Below, one piece after another: positions 59,470-64,000 of a stretch of DNA of 64,000 nt. The notes under the pieces were generated by a model, which saw only the letters and a program-made list of their open reading frames with translations, made no database searches and had not been told where the DNA came from. The stretch's first letter is position 1, and each line of letters begins with the position of its first letter. Location of the stretch: positions 2,046,001 to 2,110,000 of the forward strand of contig OY759762.1 in the NCBI GenBank assembly GCA_963662645.2, in the 5' to 3' direction. Position numbers and translations under genes: made by a program. The DNA comes from Aldehydirespirator sp963662645. GTDB taxonomy: Bacteria > Actinomycetota > Acidimicrobiia > Acidimicrobiales > Aldehydirespiratoraceae.

Positions 59470-59775
59470 ATGGTGAGGATGGTGCGCAAGGCCCAGGTCG
59501 ACTCCAGCGACGTGGCCAGGGTGAGGCAGTGGATCGAGCGGTACACCGGCTATATGGCCGCGGCCGATCCCGATCAGGTGAAGGTCACCTCCTGGATGGA
59601 GGCCTACGGCGCCTACGGCAAGGTGTACTGGATGATCGATGCGCCGAGCCTGGCCGTGCTCGACGAGTTCCTGGAGCGTCTCCCGACCGAGGAGGGATAC
59701 CGGGAGATCCTCAAGGCCGGCAGCGAGCTGTTCGTCTCCGGCCAGACCAGCGATCTGCTGCTGAAAGAGGTCTGA
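59470..59775 (+). CDS. Small conserved-looking protein, possible dimeric alpha/beta barrel
   Basis: The 101-residue protein starts at ATG 59470 with GGGAGG upstream. The order strand-helix (VRMVRKAQVDSSDVARVRQWIERYT), strand, strand, helix (LDEFLERLPTEEGYREIL) and strand fits a ferredoxin-like or NIPSNAP/ABM-type dimeric alpha/beta barrel. No catalytic residues are evident. It is the last gene of the oxygenase cluster before the transporters. The function is unknown. Confidence 0.75.
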   Translation: MVRMVRKAQVDSSDVARVRQWIERYTGYMAAADPDQVKVTSWMEAYGAYGKVYWMIDAPSLAVLDEFLERLPTEEGYREILKAGSELFVSGQTSDLLLKEV

Positions 59776-59820
59776 ATCCCGTGACCCGCCGGCTCGGCGC
59801 GTCGCCGCGCCGGCAGTGTC

Positions 59821-59920
59821 TTCCGCTCTTGTTCGCTGCGACCTGAGGGCCGCTCGGGCCACGGCCTCGCTCAGCGCCTCGTGAGATCAGGATGAAGCGT
59901 CGCCTTCCCGCTCGGCCTCT
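59821..59920 (+). repeat. Dispersed intergenic repeat, copy d (100 bp) overlapping the MFS start
   Basis: It starts TTCCGCTCTTGTTCGCTGCG and ends CTCGGCCTCT, with a 10-bp longer centre than copies a and c. Its last 29 bases encode the first ten residues of the MFS transporter. Confidence 0.8.
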
Positions 59921-61091
59921 CGACCGAGACCTGCTGCCATTCCAGTTGCTGATGGGCGTGACCGCCGGAGGCATCGCCGGGATCGTCACCGTGCTCGGCG
60001 AGTTGCGCGACGAGCTGGGATTCAGCGGATCCGGCATCGGCATCATGGTGGCCAGCGGCTTCCTGGCCGCCTTCGTGTCGCAGGTGACCCTGGCTCGGCT
60101 GGCCGATACCGGCCATGCCCGGGTGATGGCCACCGTCGGGATCGCGCTCAGTGCGGTCGCCATGCTGATGATGGTCTTCGCCGTCGACCTGGAGCTGTGG
60201 ATACTGAGCCGGGCGGCGCTGGGCTTCGCCGGAGGGCTCATCCTTCCCGGCGTGCGCCGGGCGGCCTCGGTCCACGATCCGGTGCGGGCCGGCGAGAACC
60301 TCGGCCGCATGGTGGCAGCCGAGATGGCGGGATTCATCTTCGGTCCCTCCCTGACCGCTCTCCTGGTGTGGCTGGGCGGGATCCGCCTGCCCTTCGCCGT
60401 GTTCGCGGCGACGATGCTGCTCTTCGTGCCGGTGGCGGCGCGACTGCCTCCCGACCGCGGCCTTCTCGACCGCTCGGGACGGGCCACGGCGTTCGATCTC
60501 CTGCGGGGGCGGCGCCTGCAGGGAGCGCTGACCATCGTCGGCGGCTACTTCATGCTGGCCGGTGCCTGGGAGTCCGTGCTGCCGGTGATGTTCGCCGACC
60601 GGGGCGCCGGAGCCGCTCTGACCGGCATCGCTTTCACGATGGTTGCGCTGCCGATCATGCTGGTGGGTGCCCGGGCGGGGCGGCTGGCCGACCGCGTGGG
60701 ACCGGTGCGCGTAACGATGGCCGGGCTCGTTGCGGTGAGCTTGAGCACGATGACCTTCGGTGTCATCCCCGGTGTGATCCCGATAGCGGGGGTGATGACG
60801 CTGGTCGGTTTCGCCGACGGCTACGGCTTCACCGCGGCCTACGCGGTGGTGGCTCGAGCGGTACACGAGCAGCGCCAGGCGGCCGCCCTGGGCCTGATGG
60901 GCGCCGCGGAGGTGGCGGGGGCAGCCATCGCAGCGCTTCCCGCCGCCTGGATGTACGAGAGTTTCGGTTCCGGGCCGACCTGGGCCGTAGTCGGCCTGAC
61001 GGTGCTGGTGCTCGTAGTGGCCGGCGGGCTGCGCATCAGGGGCACAGTGCCCACCTCCGGCCCCGACGCACCGACACAACCTCCTCATTGA
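59892..61091 (+). CDS. Major facilitator superfamily transporter
   Basis: The 399-residue protein has 12 hydrophobic segments and the loop 2-3 motif ARLADTGHARVM, similar to MFS motif A, plus a second related motif (GRLADRVGPVRVTM) in the second half. The N-terminal residues MKRRLPARPL derive from a dispersed repeat, so the true start might be downstream. It is probably an exporter or importer tied to the oxygenase cluster, or a drug efflux pump. The substrate is unknown. Confidence 0.9.
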   Translation: MKRRLPARPLDRDLLPFQLLMGVTAGGIAGIVTVLGELRDELGFSGSGIGIMVASGFLAAFVSQVTLARLADTGHARVMATVGIALSAVAMLMMVFAVDLELWILSRAALGFAGGLILPGVRRAASVHDPVRAGENLGRMVAAEMAGFIFGPSLTALLVWLGGIRLPFAVFAATMLLFVPVAARLPPDRGLLDRSGRATAFDLLRGRRLQGALTIVGGYFMLAGAWESVLPVMFADRGAGAALTGIAFTMVALPIMLVGARAGRLADRVGPVRVTMAGLVAVSLSTMTFGVIPGVIPIAGVMTLVGFADGYGFTAAYAVVARAVHEQRQAAALGLMGAAEVAGAAIAALPAAWMYESFGSGPTWAVVGLTVLVLVVAGGLRIRGTVPTSGPDAPTQPPH

Positions 61092-61099
61092 TCCGCGCA

Positions 61100-61132
61100 C
61101 ATCGTTCGGGTCGCTCGCCATCGGGTTCGGCT
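61100..61132 (+). repeat. 33-bp direct repeat, copy 1
   Basis: CATCGTTCGGGTCGCTCGCC and the next 13 bases recur at 61178-61210 with two mismatches. The copies flank the space between the MFS and MMPL genes. Confidence 0.8.
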
Positions 61133-61177
61133 GTGGGTTGCTTTGGCGAGCGCGCCGCGGACAATGGCGATACCGCG

Positions 61178-61210
61178 CATCGTTCGGGTCGCTCGCCGTC
61201 GGGTTGGGCT
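61178..61210 (+). repeat. 33-bp direct repeat, copy 2
   Basis: This is the second copy of the 61100-61132 repeat, ending 13 bases before the GTG at 61224. The copies are 78 bases apart start to start. Confidence 0.8.
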
Positions 61211-61223
61211 AGGGTGCGGTCCG

Positions 61224-63554
61224 GTGTATTCGTCGATTGCCCGATGGTGCTTCCGGCATCCGTGGCGCGGTGTTGTCGTCTGGCTCGTCATCCTGTTCCT
61301 GGCGCTGGGTGCTTCCCAGCGTCTCGGGGAGGCCTATAGCGGAGACTTGGCCATCGCGGGCACCGAGAGCCATGACGGGAACGACATCCTGAAACAGCAC
61401 TTCTCCGGTGCCGGTGCCGGGCCCGCGGGGACGATCGTGTTCCGGGCCGAGCAGGGGGTCGACGATCCCGAGGTAATGGCCGCGATGGCTGAATTGTTCG
61501 CCCGGGTGAAGGCCCTTGAGGGCACGGAGGTCATTACGCCCTATGACCCGTTCGTCGGAGCGCTGCGGATAGCTCAGGAGGGCAACGAAGCTGGCCGGAT
61601 CGCCTACGCCGATGTGAGTCTCCCGCCCGGAACGAGCGGCACCGAGGCCCAGGACATGGGCAGGACCATCGAGGGTTTGATCGAGGAGTTGGATCTGAAC
61701 TCCGTCGAGGGCCTGGAAGTGGAGGTCGGCGGGATCTGGTTCGCCGAGTTGCGGCCGCCCGAGTCGGAGGCCATCGGCCTCGCGTTCGCCATCTTCGTGC
61801 TGATCGCAGTGCTGGGCTCGGTGATGGCCATGGGGGCCACGGTGGCTGCGGCTCTGGTGACCGTCGGAATCGGCGCGGCCTCCATCATCGTCTTCAGCAA
61901 CTTCATGACGGTGCCGGACTTCGCGCCGGCCATCGGCCTGATGATCGGGCTGGGTGTCGGCATCGACTACGCCCTGTTCATCATCACCCGCTACCGGGAC
62001 GCTCTGGGCGAGGGCCACGGGCGCGAGCAAGCATTGGTGGTGGCCCTCGACTCTGCGGGCCGGTCTGTCATATTCGCGGGAGCGACGGTCGTCGTGTCGC
62101 TGTTGGGGATGCTGTTCATCGGTATCCCGTTCGTGACCGGTTTCGGTGTGGCCGCCGCGGCCACGGTGGCGGTTGTCATGGTCGGCTCGGTGACGTTGCT
62201 GCCGTCGCTCATCGCCCTGCTCGGTGAGCGGATTACGGCTACCCGCGTACGAGGCATCGTCGCCGCGGTGCTGTTTAGCGTGGCCCTCTTCGGCTTCGGG
62301 GCCGGCATCGAACCACTGGCGGCCGGAGCCTTGCCGGCGGCGGTGATCGTGCTGGTGGCAGGAATGTTCGGACGGGACCGGAACCCGCTGCGGCGAAGGT
62401 TGCAGCCGCGCCGGGAGCGGCCGCTGCGAGAAACCGGCTGGTACCGGCTCAGCCGGGTGGTCCAGGCCCGGCCGTGGACGTTCGCGGTGGGCGGCACCGT
62501 CCTGCTGCTCCTGCTGGCTGCCCCGGTGCTCGTGCTGCGATTCGGCTTCGCCGACGAGAGCAACTACGGCCCCGAGACCACAACTCGCAAGGCCTACGAA
62601 CTTCTCGTCGACGGCTTCGGCGCGGGCGCCAACGGTCCGCTGGTGGTGGTGGCCGAGGTGTCGGGACCTCAGATGGCCGAACTGAATCGCTTGGCGCAGG
62701 CCATTGCGGCCACCGATGGCGTCAGCTTCGTCAGCCCGCCGATCCCCAACAGCCCGATAGCACCTACGGCCGCCGCGATCGAGGTGCGACCGACCACCGG
62801 ACCTCAGGCCGCCGAGACCGAGGCTCTCGTCGAGCACATTCGCAGTGCAGTGATCCCCGCGGCGACTGCGGGGACCGATCTCGAGCCCGTGATCACCGGG
62901 CTGGTCGCGGTCAAGGCGGACGTCAGCGATTTCTTGAAGTCGCGCACCGCGGTGTTCTTCGTCGCGGTCCTCGGCGCCTCCTTCCTGCTGTTGATGGCCG
63001 TGTTCCGCTCGCTGGTCGTGCCGCTCAAGGCGGTCATCATGAACATGCTCTCGATCGGCGCGGCCTACGGCGTGCTGGTGGCCGTGTTCCAGTGGGGCTG
63101 GCTCGGCAGTGTCGTGGGGGTAGAGCCGGGCCCGATCGAGCCGTTCATGCCGATGATGCTCTTTGCCGTGCTGTTCGGGCTGTCGATGGACTACGAGGTG
63201 TTCCTGCTGTCGCGCATGAAGGAGGAGTTCGAGCGCACCGGCGACGCGATCAACTCCGTCGCCGACGGCTTGGCCGCCACCGCCCGGGTCATCACCGCGG
63301 CCGCGTTGATCATGGTGTTCGTGTTCGGCAGTTTCGTGTTCGAGGACCAGCGGGCCATCAAGATGTTCGGCCTGGGCCTCGCCGCCGCGGTGGCGGCCGA
63401 CGCCAGCCTCGTGCGCATGCTGATCGTGCCCTCCACCATGGAACTGCTCGGGGCCCGCAACTGGTGGCTGCCGGGCTGGCTGGACCGGATCCTGCCCAAC
63501 CTCAACGTGGAGGGCAGCCACGGGGAACCGGCTCCAGCACAACCCGCCGGCTGA
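61224..63554 (+). CDS. MMPL/RND-family transporter
   Basis: The 776-residue protein has the RND layout: one N-terminal membrane segment, an extracytoplasmic loop domain, six membrane segments (about 185-360, with IGLMIGLGVGIDYALFIITRYRD carrying the D of the relay), a second large loop and a final block of membrane segments (GLSMDYEVFLLSRMKEEFE). A basic region links the halves. I start at GTG 61224 (VYSSIARWCF); the frame is open 27 codons further but that stretch is the repeat region. MMPL proteins export lipids or lipophilic compounds. The substrate is unknown. Confidence 0.92.
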   Translation: MYSSIARWCFRHPWRGVVVWLVILFLALGASQRLGEAYSGDLAIAGTESHDGNDILKQHFSGAGAGPAGTIVFRAEQGVDDPEVMAAMAELFARVKALEGTEVITPYDPFVGALRIAQEGNEAGRIAYADVSLPPGTSGTEAQDMGRTIEGLIEELDLNSVEGLEVEVGGIWFAELRPPESEAIGLAFAIFVLIAVLGSVMAMGATVAAALVTVGIGAASIIVFSNFMTVPDFAPAIGLMIGLGVGIDYALFIITRYRDALGEGHGREQALVVALDSAGRSVIFAGATVVVSLLGMLFIGIPFVTGFGVAAAATVAVVMVGSVTLLPSLIALLGERITATRVRGIVAAVLFSVALFGFGAGIEPLAAGALPAAVIVLVAGMFGRDRNPLRRRLQPRRERPLRETGWYRLSRVVQARPWTFAVGGTVLLLLLAAPVLVLRFGFADESNYGPETTTRKAYELLVDGFGAGANGPLVVVAEVSGPQMAELNRLAQAIAATDGVSFVSPPIPNSPIAPTAAAIEVRPTTGPQAAETEALVEHIRSAVIPAATAGTDLEPVITGLVAVKADVSDFLKSRTAVFFVAVLGASFLLLMAVFRSLVVPLKAVIMNMLSIGAAYGVLVAVFQWGWLGSVVGVEPGPIEPFMPMMLFAVLFGLSMDYEVFLLSRMKEEFERTGDAINSVADGLAATARVITAAALIMVFVFGSFVFEDQRAIKMFGLGLAAAVAADASLVRMLIVPSTMELLGARNWWLPGWLDRILPNLNVEGSHGEPAPAQPAG

Positions 63555-63572
63555 GAGACCGAGCAGGCGCTT

Positions 63573-64000
63573 TCACACGCCGGGGAAGTCTCGCTTGGGG
63601 ATCATGCAGTGCACGCCCTTCACGTCGTTCACCACCTGGGTGACCTCGAAGTCGGCCGCGCAGCTCAGATAGGTGTAGGCGATGTGGCGGGGCAGGCCGA
63701 GCCGGCTCTCGCAGAAGCGCAGGGCCTCGCGCACCGCCTCCCGCATCGCCTCGTCGAGGTCGGCGTGGAGGCCTATGGGAATCCAGTGGTCTGCGGTCTC
63801 GCCCATAGGGTTCTGGATCAGCCCGCAGGCCCGGCGGGCTTCGGGGCCCCGCAGCAGCGACAGGCGCAGATCTGCCCTCAGCGAGCCCTCCAGCGCGGTG
63901 AGTGCCACCTCGCCGTTGCCCTGCGCGAAGTGCGGATCGCCCACCGCGAAGCCGGCGCCAGCGGTCTGGACCGGCAGGTACAGGGTCGTGCCGCTCACCA
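63573..64000 (-). CDS. Acetamidase/formamidase family protein, C-terminal part (gene truncated by window edge)
   Basis: This is the end of a FmdA/AmdA-family amidase. The visible 142 residues hold GDPHFAQGNGEVALTALEG with the metal-linked His, and the C-terminal VNDVKGVHCMIPKRDF, a strong family signature. Its 5' end is beyond base 64000, so the internal ATG near 63998 is not a true start. It hydrolyses short amides such as formamide or acetamide. It converges with the MMPL gene, 18 bp between stops. Confidence 0.92.
   Translation of the reverse strand, partial: VSGTTLYLPVQTAGAGFAVGDPHFAQGNGEVALTALEGSLRADLRLSLLRGPEARRACGLIQNPMGETADHWIPIGLHADLDEAMREAVREALRFCESRLGLPRHIAYTYLSCAADFEVTQVVNDVKGVHCMIPKRDFPGV

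Noticed and set aside
61209..63542. A 777-residue minus-strand open frame
   Set aside because: It is antisense to the MMPL transporter, rich in His, Gln and Arg, with no domain. It is a GC-driven shadow.

Overview
The window is gene-dense, very GC-rich bacterial chromosome with strong G/C bias at third codon positions, frequent GTG and TTG starts and many ATGA-type gene overlaps. An F420-type LLM oxidoreductase, a D-Ala-D-Ala carboxypeptidase carrying cysteine-rich S-layer-like repeats, a Sfp-type PPTase beside a large type I PKS and many Rieske oxygenases together suggest an Actinomycetota genome, plausibly Acidimicrobiia. That placement is inference: there is no rRNA or other marker gene here. 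I saw no rRNA, tRNA, CRISPR array, transposase or prophage gene.

Layout. 1-3949: a partial DUF1989-like/aminomethyltransferase-type gene, then on the minus strand an ammonium transporter followed by three very small membrane proteins and a strong hairpin. 3995-12655: an XRE-cupin regulator divergent from a TauD-type dioxygenase, then a phosphatase, a VOC protein, a cupin, hydantoinase-type HyuA and HyuB and an acyl-CoA-ligase-like enzyme. 12661-13508: two tandem paralogous small proteins. 13627-18815: a molybdenum hydroxylase operon (Mo and FAD subunits fused, separate 2Fe-2S subunit, Rieske oxygenase), divergent from a BMP-type nucleoside ABC transporter (18946-23897). 24634-33418: an F420-type oxidoreductase, SDRs, a hendecad-repeat coiled-coil protein, and a minus-strand run of Rieske oxygenase, flavin reductase, E1 alpha, E1 beta, free lipoyl protein, SDR and methenyl-H4MPT cyclohydrolase. 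33646-36351: an amidase and a PhyH dioxygenase. 36442-48324: a polyketide/branched-lipid locus (hydrolase, 3271-residue PKS, free ACP, PPTase). 48370-52917: an NCS2 permease with an extra C-terminal domain, a VapBC pair and a PBP4-like carboxypeptidase. 53543-63554: a plus-strand Rieske catabolic cluster with MFS and MMPL transporters. 63573-64000: the end of an acetamidase/formamidase.

Together the genes describe a scavenger of small N- and C1-bearing organic molecules: ammonium, nucleosides and nucleobases, hydantoins or oxoprolines, amides, methylated amines or aromatics. A separate locus makes a methyl-branched acyl chain. The most unusual items are the terminal PKS module that lacks only its AT domain, the KR domain with His at the catalytic Tyr position, an H4MPT enzyme beside a Rieske/E1/free-lipoyl operon, a fused Mo-FAD subunit with four extra cysteines, an NCS2-ATPase-like fusion, microproteins next to Amt, and a dispersed 90-bp intergenic repeat.
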